A DNA stretch of 64,000 nt from Fulvivirga sp. M361. Lineage in GTDB: Bacteria; Bacteroidota; Bacteroidia; Cytophagales; Cyclobacteriaceae. Below are positions 49,376 through 59,489 of the stretch, piece after piece. The notes beneath the pieces were generated by a model. It saw only the letters and a list, made by a program, of their open reading frames with translations. It did no database searches and had not been told where the DNA came from. The stretch is taken from assembly GCF_007097395.1 (NCBI RefSeq), contig NZ_VKDC01000017.1:1-64000 (forward strand), written 5' to 3'. The position numbers and the translations under genes were made by a program. Numbering within the stretch: position 1 is the stretch's first letter; every line of letters begins with the position of its first letter.

Positions 49376-50088
49376 TACAAATATTTAAAAATGGTCCATA
49401 TAATCTTATACCCAGCCATTATTGTGCCTTTTACCGTTCCTGATATCTTAGAAAAGCCTATCCTTTTGCGGTAGGCTACCGGTACTTCTATGCATTTAAA
49501 GTGCTGTTTGGCTGCTTTTAACTGCATTTCCACGGTCCAACCATAGGTCTTATCCTGCATCTCCAACGCCATAAGTGTATCATATCGAATAGCCCTAAAA
49601 GGCCCCAGATCGGTGAATTTTACCCCATAAAAAAGCTTAAGCAAAGTAGTAGCCAGCCAGTTCCCGAAGAGTTGTTGGGGGGTCATAGCACCCCTTTCCA
49701 GGTTACCTAATGCACGAGACCCAATCACAAGATCAGCCTTGTCCTCTACAATAGGCTTTATTAACTCTGTCATTTCTTCGGGATAATCCGAATAATCAGC
49801 ATCAATAAATACAATAATATCTACTTTGTCAACAGAAGACTTAACATATTCAATCCCTTTCAGACATGCCCTTCCATAGCCTTTAGTATCTTCTTTTAAC
49901 ACAGTGGCCCCGGCCTCTGTTGCTACCGTTTCCGTTTCATCCGTAGATGCATTGTTAACGACTATTACTTCGGAGATGATGTCTTTAGGAATATCCCGGA
50001 TCACATTTCCTACACCATTTTGCTCATTAAATGCCGGGATGATCACTTTTACAACTGAAGTCATATGTGCATCAAAATAAGCCCCCAA
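49375..50088 (-). CDS. DPM1-like GT2 polyprenyl-phosphate glycosyltransferase
   Basis: The 237-residue protein has VKVIIPAFNEQNGVGNVIRD, VVNNASTDET, GYGRACLKGIEYV and IVFIDADYSDYPEE (DxD-like), typical of enzymes that load a sugar on polyprenyl phosphate. A C-terminal amphipathic or membrane helix is short. It is the first gene of the five-gene operon and likely makes the donor for the GT-C enzyme. Confidence 0.9.
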   Translation of the reverse strand: MGAYFDAHMTSVVKVIIPAFNEQNGVGNVIRDIPKDIISEVIVVNNASTDETETVATEAGATVLKEDTKGYGRACLKGIEYVKSSVDKVDIIVFIDADYSDYPEEMTELIKPIVEDKADLVIGSRALGNLERGAMTPQQLFGNWLATTLLKLFYGVKFTDLGPFRAIRYDTLMALEMQDKTYGWTVEMQLKAAKQHFKCIEVPVAYRKRIGFSKISGTVKGTIMAGYKIIWTIFKYL

Positions 50089-50144
50089 AATTAACCGAAT
50101 TATGGTGCAATGAAAGTCTTATATCAGACAAAAGCGAAGAGAGT

Positions 50145-51638
50145 TTAAAAGTTATCAAATGAAAGTTCAAAACGTGTAATTGGTGGATTATCAGTATTTA
50201 AACGAATGGTACCATTAAGCCTTTTCACAGCAAGATATACGACATACAGGCCAAATCCCTGGTCCATCGAAGTAATAACTCCTTTTGTAAAGATCTTCGC
50301 TATACTATTTTTCATACTGACATCTATATTACCTCCGTTATCAGATACAGAGAAATGAAGTATCTTTCCTTGTTTGAAGGCCCTTACAATGATCTGTGGA
50401 TTAGCGTCGGTGACACCATATTGAATGGCATTTTCAATTAATTCATTTACTACCAAAATGAACATGTCAATGTCAGTATTCAATTCTATTGTATCCCTTT
50501 GCTCAAATTGAAAATTAATCGAACTTTTAGTAATATCAGATAAGTGGTCCTGTTTGATCTTTTCTATTACAGCTTTCAGGTTAAACGTTTCTTTTCTAAG
50601 GTTTCTTGTTTTAATATGATACACTTCCTCAATACCGTTTATTACCGTACTGAGCTTATGTGTTGATTGACTCATCATTTGCACAAAATGGGCCGCATTT
50701 TTAGTGGTCATATCCTTTTCAGCCACATAACATAAGCCTTTAAGTGTAGCCAAAGGTCCCTGTACATCGTGAGAAGAACGATACAGGAAAGTCTCCAGGT
50801 CTCTGTTTGCTTTCAGTAGTTCATGAGTTCTTTTTCGTACCTGTAAATCCAGGTCCCTGTTACGTACTTCAATAATTCGTTTCGCATCTTCCAGGCGATT
50901 GCTATTTTGAATAATTAATTCGTTCTGCACCCTGATCTCTTCATTTTTTTCCTTAAGAAATTGCTTTGACTCTTCTTCATTCATCAGCATTTTATTGACC
51001 AGAGAGTATAATAGCAGTAACGAAGGCACCAGAATCACCAAAGCAATCAAGACATTATTAATGAGACCATCGGAAGCACGGTCCAGAAAGTCATCGAATC
51101 GTTCATCCGCCTGTATCAATGCCACAGGGTTGCCATTTAAATCCTTCACCGGGGCATACGCGGATAACCAGCTGCCATTTTCATCATCATAAACATCTAA
51201 CACACCACCGGTTTCATAATTATCCAATAGTTCACTGGGAAATAACTCATAATCATGTCGGTAATAAGGGCGATCTGAAGAAGTAGCCAAAAACTGAAAC
51301 TTCTCTGTTGAGTTATTAAACACCATAATGTAAATTGGGCTCTCCAATTTATTGACCAAATGAATTTTTTTCAGGAAGAGATGTAGTTCCTGGTAAATCG
51401 GATGTTGTTCATTGGTCAGAATGTCATCTCTGTCGGGTGCTTCTTTTTGGAGTTGTAGTAGTTTTTCAGCATCGATTTGCAAAGATGCTGTGCATGAAAT
51501 GGCCTTTAACCTCTGGTGTACTTCATTTTTAGCGTGTTCTAAAAAGCTGTAATGCTGATAGACAATAAAGTAGACTACCAACAGCACCACGAATGTAAAA
51601 ATTATGACGAGTATCCTATGCCTACCTTTTAATTTCAA
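50145..51638 (-). CDS. Orphan sensor histidine kinase
   Basis: The 497-residue protein has membrane helices at ~8-28 and 193-215 enclosing a ~165-residue periplasmic sensor (Cache-like: YIMVFNNSTEKFQFLATSSD; GVLDVYDDENGSWLSAYAPV), a coiled coil (220-285), HisKA with His290 (RSSHDVQGPLATLKGL) and HATPase boxes NELIENAIQYG, SVSDNGGNID, GFGLYVVYLAV. No response regulator is adjacent. It may regulate the glycosyltransferases downstream on the same strand (57-bp gap). Confidence 0.92.
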   Translation of the reverse strand: MKLKGRHRILVIIFTFVVLLVVYFIVYQHYSFLEHAKNEVHQRLKAISCTASLQIDAEKLLQLQKEAPDRDDILTNEQHPIYQELHLFLKKIHLVNKLESPIYIMVFNNSTEKFQFLATSSDRPYYRHDYELFPSELLDNYETGGVLDVYDDENGSWLSAYAPVKDLNGNPVALIQADERFDDFLDRASDGLINNVLIALVILVPSLLLLYSLVNKMLMNEEESKQFLKEKNEEIRVQNELIIQNSNRLEDAKRIIEVRNRDLDLQVRKRTHELLKANRDLETFLYRSSHDVQGPLATLKGLCYVAEKDMTTKNAAHFVQMMSQSTHKLSTVINGIEEVYHIKTRNLRKETFNLKAVIEKIKQDHLSDITKSSINFQFEQRDTIELNTDIDMFILVVNELIENAIQYGVTDANPQIIVRAFKQGKILHFSVSDNGGNIDVSMKNSIAKIFTKGVITSMDQGFGLYVVYLAVKRLNGTIRLNTDNPPITRFELSFDNF

Positions 51639-51822
51639 AAGCCAACCTGTAAGAATGAAAACACATTACTACATTTTAGTCTGGTTCGTATAAAACTCAA
51701 CGATAGACACCTATTCAGTGTATCCAAAAAAGTAAACGGACCAAACTAAAGACAATAGGCCTATTAACGATACTGTATAGACATTAGTTTGTCGCGCAGA
51801 AAACCTTTATAGCAATCTTTGA

Positions 51823-53298
51823 TCAGTAAGCCCTGGCAAATAACACCCGACCTTTAGAAGATTTGTTGCTGTAGATACATTTCCCAGCCTCTTCCTTACT
51901 TTTCAAAGGAATACAACGAATAGTAGCCTTTGTTTCTTCTTTGATCTTAGCCTCAGTTTCAGCTGTTCCATCCCAATGGGCCAATATAAATCCCCCTTTT
52001 TCATCTAAAACCGATTTAAAGCCATCATAGTTATCTACGGTGTATGTCTTCTGATCACGATGGTTCAATGCCTTTTGATAAATATTTGATTGAATATCAT
52101 CCAGCAGATCATTAATTCGGGATTCTATTCCGCTAATATCCAAGGTTTGTTTCTCTCCAGTATCTCTTCTGGCTACTTCTATTGTATTGTTTTCCAGATC
52201 TCTGGGGCCCATTGCCAATCGTATAGGAATACCTTTTAGCTCATATTCGGCAAACTTCCATCCGGGCGATTGAGTATCTCTATCATCAAATTTCACACTT
52301 ACACCAAGTGCTTTTAATTTGCTTGAAATATCATCGGCGACCTCTCTGATGGCATTAAGTTGCTCTTCAGACTTAAATATTGGCACCATTACCACCTGGA
52401 TAGGCGCCAATTTGGGAGGCAATACCAAACCCTGATCATCAGAGTGGGCCATTATCAATGCACCCATCAGACGAGTACTCGTACCCCAAGAGGTGCCCCA
52501 CACGAGTTCTTCCTTACCATCCTTACCTGCAAATTTCACATCAAACGCTTTGGCAAAATTCTGACCTAAAAAGTGGGATGTTCCGGCTTGCAAAGCTTTA
52601 CCATCTTGCATTAATGCTTCAATACAATAGGTATCAACAGCACCCGGGAAACGCTCACTCTCCGTTTTCACCCCTTTGATCACTGGCATAGCCATTAGAT
52701 CTTGAGCAAAATCAGCATATATATTGAGCATCTGTGTGGTTTCATCAATGGCTTCCTGCCGGGTAGCATGAGCGGTGTGTCCTTCCTGCCATAAAAACTC
52801 TGTTGTTCTTAAAAACAGACGTGTACGCATCTCCCATCTTACTACATTGGCCCACTGGTTTACAAGTATAGGTAAGTCTCTATACGATTGTATCCAATTT
52901 TTGTAGGTACTCCAGATCACTGTCTCAGAGGTAGGGCGTACAATAAGTTCTTCTTCCAGTCTGGCTTCAGGATCTACCACCAACCCGCTTCCGTCATCAG
53001 CATTTTTGAGTCTGTAATGAGTTACCACAGCACACTCTTTGGCAAACCCCTCAACATGATCTGCCTCTTTACTCAGGTACGATTTTGGCACGAATAATGG
53101 GAAGTAGGCATTAGAATGACCTGTATCTTTAAACATTTGGTCCATAGCAGACTGCATTTTTTCCCATATGCTAAAACCATACGGTTTAATTACCATACAG
53201 CCACGTACAGCCGAATGTTCAGCCAGATCAGCTTTCTTTACAAGTTCATTATACCACAGAGAATAATCTTCTGTTCTTTTCGGTAAGCCCTTCGCCAT
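51823..53298 (-). CDS. proS: Prolyl-tRNA synthetase, archaeal/short type
   Basis: ATG 53298 gives [20 protein letters not shown], the usual ProRS start. An ATG at 53349 would add 17 residues but lies within the -7 box. Class II motifs: motif 2 [35 protein letters not shown] and [15 protein letters not shown]; anticodon domain [21 protein letters not shown]-terminal domain with the zinc-like [15 protein letters not shown] and ending FARAY. The bacterial editing insert is absent, as in the archaeal/eukaryotic-type ProRS found in many Bacteroidota. Confidence 0.96.
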   Translation of the reverse strand: MAKGLPKRTEDYSLWYNELVKKADLAEHSAVRGCMVIKPYGFSIWEKMQSAMDQMFKDTGHSNAYFPLFVPKSYLSKEADHVEGFAKECAVVTHYRLKNADDGSGLVVDPEARLEEELIVRPTSETVIWSTYKNWIQSYRDLPILVNQWANVVRWEMRTRLFLRTTEFLWQEGHTAHATRQEAIDETTQMLNIYADFAQDLMAMPVIKGVKTESERFPGAVDTYCIEALMQDGKALQAGTSHFLGQNFAKAFDVKFAGKDGKEELVWGTSWGTSTRLMGALIMAHSDDQGLVLPPKLAPIQVVMVPIFKSEEQLNAIREVADDISSKLKALGVSVKFDDRDTQSPGWKFAEYELKGIPIRLAMGPRDLENNTIEVARRDTGEKQTLDISGIESRINDLLDDIQSNIYQKALNHRDQKTYTVDNYDGFKSVLDEKGGFILAHWDGTAETEAKIKEETKATIRCIPLKSKEEAGKCIYSNKSSKGRVLFARAY

Positions 53299-53346
53299 TT
53301 TTAGATTTGGTACGTTTTTTGTTACTTTTGATAATGTAAATGGCGA

Positions 53347-53354
53347 CAAATATA
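53347..53354 (-). promoter_or_regulatory. -7 box upstream of proS
   Basis: On the minus strand this reads TATATTTG, an exact TAnnTTTG. The transcript would start near 53340, which supports translation from 53298 and not 53349. No clear TTTG -33 box sits at the expected distance. Confidence 0.55.
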
Positions 53355-53426
53355 ATGATAATAATGAACCTGTTTTTTGGATTTGCCGTTGAATAAACTA
53401 AGTTTAAATGTAAAACCTGCAGAATC

Positions 53427-54719
53427 ATGAATACCTACCGCAAAATTTTCGTCCCGGTCGTGCTAGTAGCTTGCGTGGCAGCGTCTAATGTTTCAGCCCA
53501 GTCTTCTACTGAATACGATGATATGTATTTCAACTCCAAAGACCGTGTGGTTAAGGAGGAAAAAGTAGCCAGACAAAGTGCAGAGTTAAAAGAAATTGAA
53601 CAGGCCACTATAGATTCCGATATTAGCTATTCACAAAAAAATGTAAACCCTGAATACCTTGCCAAATATAGAGCAGATCAGGAAGAATCTGACAGAGGTA
53701 ACGATTACAATCAGGACGAATATTTCGACGAGGATTTTAATCAAAGCAACGGTAATAGTATTCAAGGTTTTAGAAATAATGCGGATGTAGTGGTTCAAGA
53801 CCGGTTTGGTAACACTACTTATTACAGAGATGCTCAGGACCTTTATTGGAGCGATCCATTTCTTTACAGAGGTACCGCCTTTGATCCATTTATGAACCCT
53901 GGATTTGGATGGAATCGTTTTAGACCGGGCTGGAATGTTAATATAGGTTTCGGCAGAAATTCATGGGGTCGGTGGGGTTCGGGCTTCGGTGTAAGCTATG
54001 GCTGGGGAGCCGGGTGGCGAGATCCATGGCTTTTCGGTGGTGGTTTCTACGACCCATGGTTCTATGATCCATTCTTTTGCCCTTCACCATTCCGTAATAA
54101 TGTTGTAGTGATCAACAATATAGAAAACAGGTCAAACCGGACATTAAGAAGAGGTGTAAGCTCATCACGACGCACCGCAGTTACCAGTAACAGATCTACC
54201 GGAGACATTTCAACAAGCAGGACCAGTAGATCAAACAGCCGCGTAGCAAGTAACAGCAGATCAGGTGAATCAACCAGAAGCAGATATTCTTCAAGATCGG
54301 CTGACCGTAGCAGTCAGGGGAACTACTATCGCAGATCCCGATCAGCCAACAATACTACTGGTAATGTATCACGATCCCGATCCAATACTGATCGGTCGTA
54401 CAGCAACAACCGCTCATCACGGTCGTCCTCTAACTATTCAAGGGTCTCACAAACGGAACAAAGACGATCATACCGTTCGAATAGCAATGGGTCCAGAAGT
54501 TCAGGTAATAATAGTTACAGCAGACCTTCTTCCAGATCAAGAAGCTATAGCACTCCATCCAGATCATCTAATAATAGATACAACTCTGGCAGTCGCTCCA
54601 GCAGCGGAAGCAGAAGTTATTCAGGAAGTAGAAGCAGTGGTGGATCTCGTTCAATTAGCAGTTCTCCCAGCAGATCTAGTTCAGGAAGTCGAAGTTATTC
54701 AGGAAGAAGACGTAACTAA
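53427..54719 (+). CDS. Exported protein with a long Ser/Arg-rich disordered tail
   Basis: The 430-residue protein has a signal peptide (to VSAQ, residue 25), an acidic coil region to ~115, a Trp/Gly/Phe-rich block (~140-220: WGRWGSGFGVSYGWGAGW) and then ~190 residues of Ser, Arg, Asn and Gly (for example SRSSSGSRSYSGSRSS). The tail carries very high positive charge and is likely disordered, perhaps binding anionic glycans, nucleic acid or the outer membrane. I do not recognise the family. Nucleotide repeats in the tail make it prone to slippage. Confidence 0.82.
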   Translation: MNTYRKIFVPVVLVACVAASNVSAQSSTEYDDMYFNSKDRVVKEEKVARQSAELKEIEQATIDSDISYSQKNVNPEYLAKYRADQEESDRGNDYNQDEYFDEDFNQSNGNSIQGFRNNADVVVQDRFGNTTYYRDAQDLYWSDPFLYRGTAFDPFMNPGFGWNRFRPGWNVNIGFGRNSWGRWGSGFGVSYGWGAGWRDPWLFGGGFYDPWFYDPFFCPSPFRNNVVVINNIENRSNRTLRRGVSSSRRTAVTSNRSTGDISTSRTSRSNSRVASNSRSGESTRSRYSSRSADRSSQGNYYRRSRSANNTTGNVSRSRSNTDRSYSNNRSSRSSSNYSRVSQTEQRRSYRSNSNGSRSSGNNSYSRPSSRSRSYSTPSRSSNNRYNSGSRSSSGSRSYSGSRSSGGSRSISSSPSRSSSGSRSYSGRRRN

Positions 54720-54753
54720 TCCAACTTAATAGGTTCTCTTCTAATTAAACGTT

Positions 54754-56271
54754 ATGAAAGTTCTAGCAACGCTTATAAAAGTAAGCCTTATATTGGTATG
54801 CGCTCAAGTGGCTGTATTCGCACAAGACGCCACTAATTTCTCCTCCACAGTACTCAATCTATCCAGGATCAATAATGGAGGTAGTGCACGAATACTGGGA
54901 CTTGGAGGGGCGCAAACGGCCATTGGAGGGGACATAAGTTCCGTATCGTCCAATCCAGCCGGATTAGGGTTCTTTAACCGATCGGAAGTATCGTTCAGTA
55001 TGCAATTCAATAGCATCTCAACTTCGTCCAGCTACTTGGGAAACACAAGAAATGATTCAAAATTAAACTTTAACCTTCCAAATTTAGGAGTGGTGATCAA
55101 GAATAAAGGAGAAAAGGGAAAGTGGAAAAGTCAGTCTTTCGGCGTAAGTATTAACCGTATGGCAGACTTCCAAAACCGTATTACTTATCAGGGCAATACC
55201 TTTCTCGAAATAACACCTGATAATCGCCCGGTCGATTTTCTGGATCAGGCAGTTTTTGATACGGAATTGAATGGTAATACCCCCAGTTTTTTCAGTGATT
55301 TTGCTGAGTTGGCTTATAACACATTTCTTACCGAGGTCTTTGAAGATGCCGATAATCCAGGTGAATTTTTTGTAGATCGTAACATTCTTGACAGTCAAAC
55401 CGGCGAACCCAGATTTCCCACCGAAGAATTTCCTACCACCCAGCGCGAGACTATTGATATTAGAGGTGCCAGTTCTCAATTCAGTATTTCTTATGGAGCC
55501 AATTACGATGATATATTATACATAGGAGCTGGAATCGGCATTGCCAGTTTTAACCAGGAGGTGGAACGTATTTTCACAGAAAGACCCATAAGAACGGACC
55601 TATCTGAATTAGCACTAACAGACGTTTATGAACAAAGTGGAATAGGCATTAACGCTACGCTGGGGATTATCGCCCGACCTGTTGATGAGGTACTATTAGG
55701 GTTGAGCTATACCTCTCCTACTTACTATACGGTCACACAAGATCAGGAACTCGTACTGAATTCTGTATTTACAGATGGGGACAATTTTGAAGATGGGATT
55801 ATCTTTGAAGCATTCGACTATAGTATTACCACGCCTTCAAGGTTAAAAGGTGGTGCAACTATTTTTATCAATAAAAATGGTTTTATAACGGGTGAAATAG
55901 AATATGTAGATTATACAGGTGGGCGCCTCTCGCGTGCAGATGACGGGCTATCGTTTGACGGCGACAATCAGACGATCAATACCTTTAATAATGCTTTCAA
56001 TTACCGGGCCGGAATGGAATATCGATATGACATTTTCAGACTTAGAGGTGGTTTTGCTTACCTCAATGACCCTTTCAATAATAGCTTAAATGAAGAAGAA
56101 CGTCAGATCACCTTTGGAGCAGGTATAAGGAAAAAAGACTTTTATTTCGACGTGGCCGTGGCTAGTGTTACTAATCCTGAATCAGATGTAATTCCCTATC
56201 CCTTTGCACCTGTAGCTCTTGTAGAGAATAATCGAACAAGGATTACTTTCACAGCCGGATTTAAATTTTAA
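54754..56271 (+). CDS. FadL/OmpP1-family outer-membrane transporter
   Basis: The 505-residue protein has a signal peptide (to VFAQ), the family N-terminal hatch with RILGLGGAQTAIGGDISSVS and SSNPAGLGFFNRSEVS, and long beta strands ending ITFTAGFKF with a terminal aromatic. It forms a 14-strand barrel for hydrophobic or aromatic compounds. It is 34 bp downstream of the Ser/Arg-rich gene, likely one operon. Substrate unknown. Confidence 0.88.
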   Translation: MKVLATLIKVSLILVCAQVAVFAQDATNFSSTVLNLSRINNGGSARILGLGGAQTAIGGDISSVSSNPAGLGFFNRSEVSFSMQFNSISTSSSYLGNTRNDSKLNFNLPNLGVVIKNKGEKGKWKSQSFGVSINRMADFQNRITYQGNTFLEITPDNRPVDFLDQAVFDTELNGNTPSFFSDFAELAYNTFLTEVFEDADNPGEFFVDRNILDSQTGEPRFPTEEFPTTQRETIDIRGASSQFSISYGANYDDILYIGAGIGIASFNQEVERIFTERPIRTDLSELALTDVYEQSGIGINATLGIIARPVDEVLLGLSYTSPTYYTVTQDQELVLNSVFTDGDNFEDGIIFEAFDYSITTPSRLKGGATIFINKNGFITGEIEYVDYTGGRLSRADDGLSFDGDNQTINTFNNAFNYRAGMEYRYDIFRLRGGFAYLNDPFNNSLNEEERQITFGAGIRKKDFYFDVAVASVTNPESDVIPYPFAPVALVENNRTRITFTAGFKF

Positions 56272-56438
56272 CTACAACTGACTGTTCACGAGTTATTACG
56301 TCCTCTCTTTTCAGATTTGAAAAATACATTAATCATTGGCCTTAATTGACTGATCACATAGTTTTTTTATCTCCAAAACCAACACCACTCCCTGATCATT
56401 ACAAGGATAAGGATGGAAATCAGACAGACTATCAGATT

Positions 56439-56981
56439 CTACTTCAAATCTAACGCAGTAACAACATCCATGACGGTAATTTCCGGCCCTGTGATCTTTA
56501 TTTTAGCTTTCCTGTAAATATCGATCCGCTCCCTGTAGGTAATTTCCAATTGTTGAAAAAGATCATTTTCAATACCGATTTTGGGTCTTTGTGCAAGGTC
56601 AGTAGCCCTCAAACGTTTTATGAGGTGATCTAAGGGCACATCGATAAACACGGATAATCCATGCGCATTGATAAACGTCATATTATCATAAAAGCAAGGT
56701 GTTCCACCTCCTGTGGATAGTAGAAATTTAGGATGCTGTAAAGTGATCTTTTCTAATTCTCTTTTCTCTGCTTGTCTGAAATAATCTTCTCCTTCAGCTT
56801 CGAAGATCTCTTTTATAGTTTTATTTTCCCGCTTTTCTATTTCCTCATCCAAATCCAGGAACATAAGGCCATATTCAATAGCCACCTCTCTACCTAAGGT
56901 AGATTTGCCTGAACCAGGCATCCCAATGAAAAATATCTTATCCAAGGAGTTCTGAGATTTCCCTGGCGGAAGGAATGTCAT
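56439..56981 (-). CDS. aroK: Shikimate kinase
   Basis: The protein has P-loop FFIGMPGSGKSTLGREVA, MFLDLDEEIEKRENKTIKEI (shikimate-binding Asp), FEAEGEDYFRQAEKRELEKI, STGGGTPC and RATDLAQRPKI (lid Arg). It phosphorylates shikimate for aromatic amino acids. The start may be TTG 56945 (LDKIFFIGMPGSG), which leaves only an 8-bp overlap with the preceding gene; the ATG at 56981 gives 12 extra residues. Length is normal either way. Confidence 0.93.
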   Translation of the reverse strand: MTFLPPGKSQNSLDKIFFIGMPGSGKSTLGREVAIEYGLMFLDLDEEIEKRENKTIKEIFEAEGEDYFRQAEKRELEKITLQHPKFLLSTGGGTPCFYDNMTFINAHGLSVFIDVPLDHLIKRLRATDLAQRPKIGIENDLFQQLEITYRERIDIYRKAKIKITGPEITVMDVVTALDLK

Positions 56982-58035
56982 GATAGTGCCACTTTCCTAA
57001 TACTGTACCATTTCTCAACAGCATAACCCCAGGGTCTGACCGGATCATTGCCTTCAATACAGTAGCATCCGTGAAAAAAAACGGTGCCGCCAACTGGTGT
57101 TCATGACGGAAATTTTCAAAATCCGCCTCAGATGAGGACGTTAACATCATAGTTTCAGCGGAAACCGAACTAATCAAAGCACTTAATTGCTCTGCTGTTT
57201 CATTATCTGCTTCTGCAGTATAGAAAACGAGAATGAGTTTATCCCCCTGAAAGGTTTGTTCGGTATAGTCATCGCCATCTGTACCAATTACCTGATAGTC
57301 CGTAATCTTAGGCGTGGAAGCCTTTTCATTTAAAATTTTGGATGATACATATTCATATCCCTGATCAGGACTGTAATATTTGGTAGAGGTCACCTCTTCA
57401 CCATCCTTCATAAAAGTATATTCCAGAACAGGACTTTCTTTGGCTATCATATTAGCAGGAATATTGTTCCCGATTTTATAGGGTCTGAAATCAATAAATG
57501 GCAAATGATCCACAGCATATTTACCAACAATGAAGCATATTAAAGTCGTACCTACTATGATAGCAGTAGAAGGTAAACTTCTGAATAATCCACTATACTT
57601 TTTTCGATACCAAAAAAGATGAAGTATAAAGACCATTAAGATGACATCTTTATAAAAAGATTGCCAGGGTGTAAGTGGAATAGCATCTCCAAAACAACCG
57701 CAATCCGTGACCTTATTAAAATAAGCAGAGTAAAACGTTAGAAATGAAAAAAACACCATTAACCCAAGAAGCACCTTGGTAGTCCACTCCATTTTATAAA
57801 AAAGCAGCACCGACACACCCAATACTACCTCCAATATTATAATGACAAATCCTAACGGTAAGGCTGCCGGTATAAACCATTCAAATAAAGTGCTAAAGTC
57901 ATTCGAAAAAACCTGGAAGTAATCTTGTAGTTTGATCTTTGTACCTACAGGATCATTTAGCTTGATAAGCCCTGAAAAAATAAAGAGTCCTCCTACGAAA
58001 ACCCTTGAAAAGAGATCAACGATTTTTCTAAACAT
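56938..58035 (-). CDS. BT_3928-family DoxX-like membrane protein with thioredoxin-like tail
   Basis: The 365-residue protein has a DoxX/MauE-like membrane part (FSRVFVGGLFIFSGLIKLND, with helices to ~135, and a conserved DCGCFGD motif near 110), a linker, and a thioredoxin-like periplasmic domain (~250-365: KLILVFYTAEADNETAEQL). No CxxC is seen in the tail. It is probably an inner-membrane quinone or thiol handling protein. It is translated with aroK and DUF1599 (8-bp overlap at its start). Confidence 0.85.
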   Translation of the reverse strand: MFRKIVDLFSRVFVGGLFIFSGLIKLNDPVGTKIKLQDYFQVFSNDFSTLFEWFIPAALPLGFVIIILEVVLGVSVLLFYKMEWTTKVLLGLMVFFSFLTFYSAYFNKVTDCGCFGDAIPLTPWQSFYKDVILMVFILHLFWYRKKYSGLFRSLPSTAIIVGTTLICFIVGKYAVDHLPFIDFRPYKIGNNIPANMIAKESPVLEYTFMKDGEEVTSTKYYSPDQGYEYVSSKILNEKASTPKITDYQVIGTDGDDYTEQTFQGDKLILVFYTAEADNETAEQLSALISSVSAETMMLTSSSEADFENFRHEHQLAAPFFFTDATVLKAMIRSDPGVMLLRNGTVLGKWHYHDIPSAREISELLG

Positions 58036-58585
58036 GTTTTACAAAATTTAATTTGATCAGACAGAATACTGCGTAGTTGATCATATCCTGATAGTTAGCC
58101 TCTATCCCTTCTGAAACCAGTGTTTTACCTTGATTATCTTCTATCTGCTTCACACGAAGTAATTTCATAAGTATGATGTCCGTTATACTATTCACGCGCA
58201 TTTCTCGCCAGGCCTCACCATAGTCATGATTCTTATTGGTAAGCAAATTCAGTGTCTCAGCACTGATCTTATCATAAAGTGGATTCAGTTCCTTGTGGGA
58301 CATATTCAGGTTACTATTGTCCTTCAATTCTATTTGCATAATAGCCATGATGCAATAGTTGATAATGGCCACAAACTCATCAGAAATGTCCTCGTCTACT
58401 TTTTGCTCTCCTTTTTCCTGGATAGAGCGAATTCGCTGTGCTTTAATGAAGATCTGATCTGTTAGAGAAGGTATACGTAAAATACGCCATGCAGTGCCAT
58501 AATCTTTCGTCTTCTTTTCAAATAGCGCTTTACACTCCCCTATAACCTGCTTATATTCGCTAATCGTTTTATCTATCAATTTCAA
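58028..58585 (-). CDS. DUF1599 protein (nucleotide-modification-associated)
   Basis: The 185-residue protein contains two tandem DUF1599 units: one near residues 15-80 (FEKKTKDYGTAWRILRIPSL) and one near 105-180 (LTNKNHDYGEAWREMRVNSI). Each has K-x-x-DYG-x-AWR and a downstream NYC/NYA helix (IINYCIMAIMQ; MINYAVFCLIK). The fold is all-alpha and may be related to nucleotide pyrophosphohydrolases. It is common in Bacteroidota next to folP. Confidence 0.9.
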   Translation of the reverse strand: MKLIDKTISEYKQVIGECKALFEKKTKDYGTAWRILRIPSLTDQIFIKAQRIRSIQEKGEQKVDEDISDEFVAIINYCIMAIMQIELKDNSNLNMSHKELNPLYDKISAETLNLLTNKNHDYGEAWREMRVNSITDIILMKLLRVKQIEDNQGKTLVSEGIEANYQDMINYAVFCLIKLNFVKHV

Positions 58586-58647
58586 CCAATAATTAGAATT
58601 TAATCCCGTTTATAAAGGTGGCGAAAGTTACAGCTTTTTCGACTAAA

Positions 58648-59475
58648 ATGATACTCAACATCAGGGGAAATCTGGTGATACTGGACAGCCCGAAGGTGAT
58701 GGGTATTATCAATGCTACGCCGGATTCTTTTTACCACGGAAGCAGATCTCTTAACGAGACGGAGGTGTTAAAAAAAACAGAACTTATGGCTTCAGAAGGT
58801 GCTTTTATAATAGACATCGGTGGTTACTCTTCACGTCCCGGCGCTGATGACCTTACGGAGGAAGAGGAATTGAACAGAGTATTGCCACACATCGCGAATA
58901 TTCGAAAAAGGTTTCCTGAATTATACATTTCCATTGATACTTTTCGATCAAAAGTGGCTAAAGAAGCTATTTTAAATGGCGCAGATGTTGTCAACGACAT
59001 TTCGGGAGGAGAATTAGACTCAATAATGTTTGATACAGTCGCTGAACTACAAGTTCCATATGTCATGATGCATATGAAGGGCACTCCTCAAGACATGAAT
59101 AAGCAAACTAACTATAAAGACTTGCTGGCCGACATATTTTTATTCTTTCAAAGAAAGGTTACAGAATTACGTCAAAAGGGATTAAAAGATATAATTATTG
59201 ACCCAGGTTTTGGGTTTGCAAAAACTATGAAACAAAACTACCAGGTACTGGGTCATCTGGAGTTTTTTAAAACACTGAGCGTACCGTTACTCGTGGGGTT
59301 ATCAAGGAAGTCAATGATATACAAAGCGCTTGAGACTACCCCGGAAGAAGCACTCAATGGGACTACTGCCTTAAACATGGTCTCATTGCTGCGTGGTGCC
59401 GACATTTTGCGCGTTCATGATGTAAAAGAAGCAATGGAAACAGTCAAATTGTTTAACTTAACGTACAATAACTAA
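58648..59475 (+). CDS. folP: Dihydropteroate synthase
   Basis: ATG 58648 gives MILNIRGNLVILDSPKVMGI; a GTG at 58618 would add ten residues. Motifs: MGIINATPDSFYHGSR, IIDIGGYSSRPGADDLTEEE, ISIDTFRSKVA, DVVNDISGGE, MHMKGTPQDM, IIDPGFGFAKTMKQNYQ and LLVGLSRKSMI. It joins p-aminobenzoate and dihydropterin pyrophosphate in folate synthesis. The cdaA gene follows 14 bp later, an arrangement common in Bacteroidota. Confidence 0.95.
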   Translation: MILNIRGNLVILDSPKVMGIINATPDSFYHGSRSLNETEVLKKTELMASEGAFIIDIGGYSSRPGADDLTEEEELNRVLPHIANIRKRFPELYISIDTFRSKVAKEAILNGADVVNDISGGELDSIMFDTVAELQVPYVMMHMKGTPQDMNKQTNYKDLLADIFLFFQRKVTELRQKGLKDIIIDPGFGFAKTMKQNYQVLGHLEFFKTLSVPLLVGLSRKSMIYKALETTPEEALNGTTALNMVSLLRGADILRVHDVKEAMETVKLFNLTYNN

Positions 59476-59489
59476 GAAGTAGAGCTTAA

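Noticed and set aside
54265-54729. 154-codon frame inside the Ser/Arg-rich gene
   Set aside because: Shadow frame produced by the repetitive Ser/Arg codons (Asp/His/Ile-rich translation).
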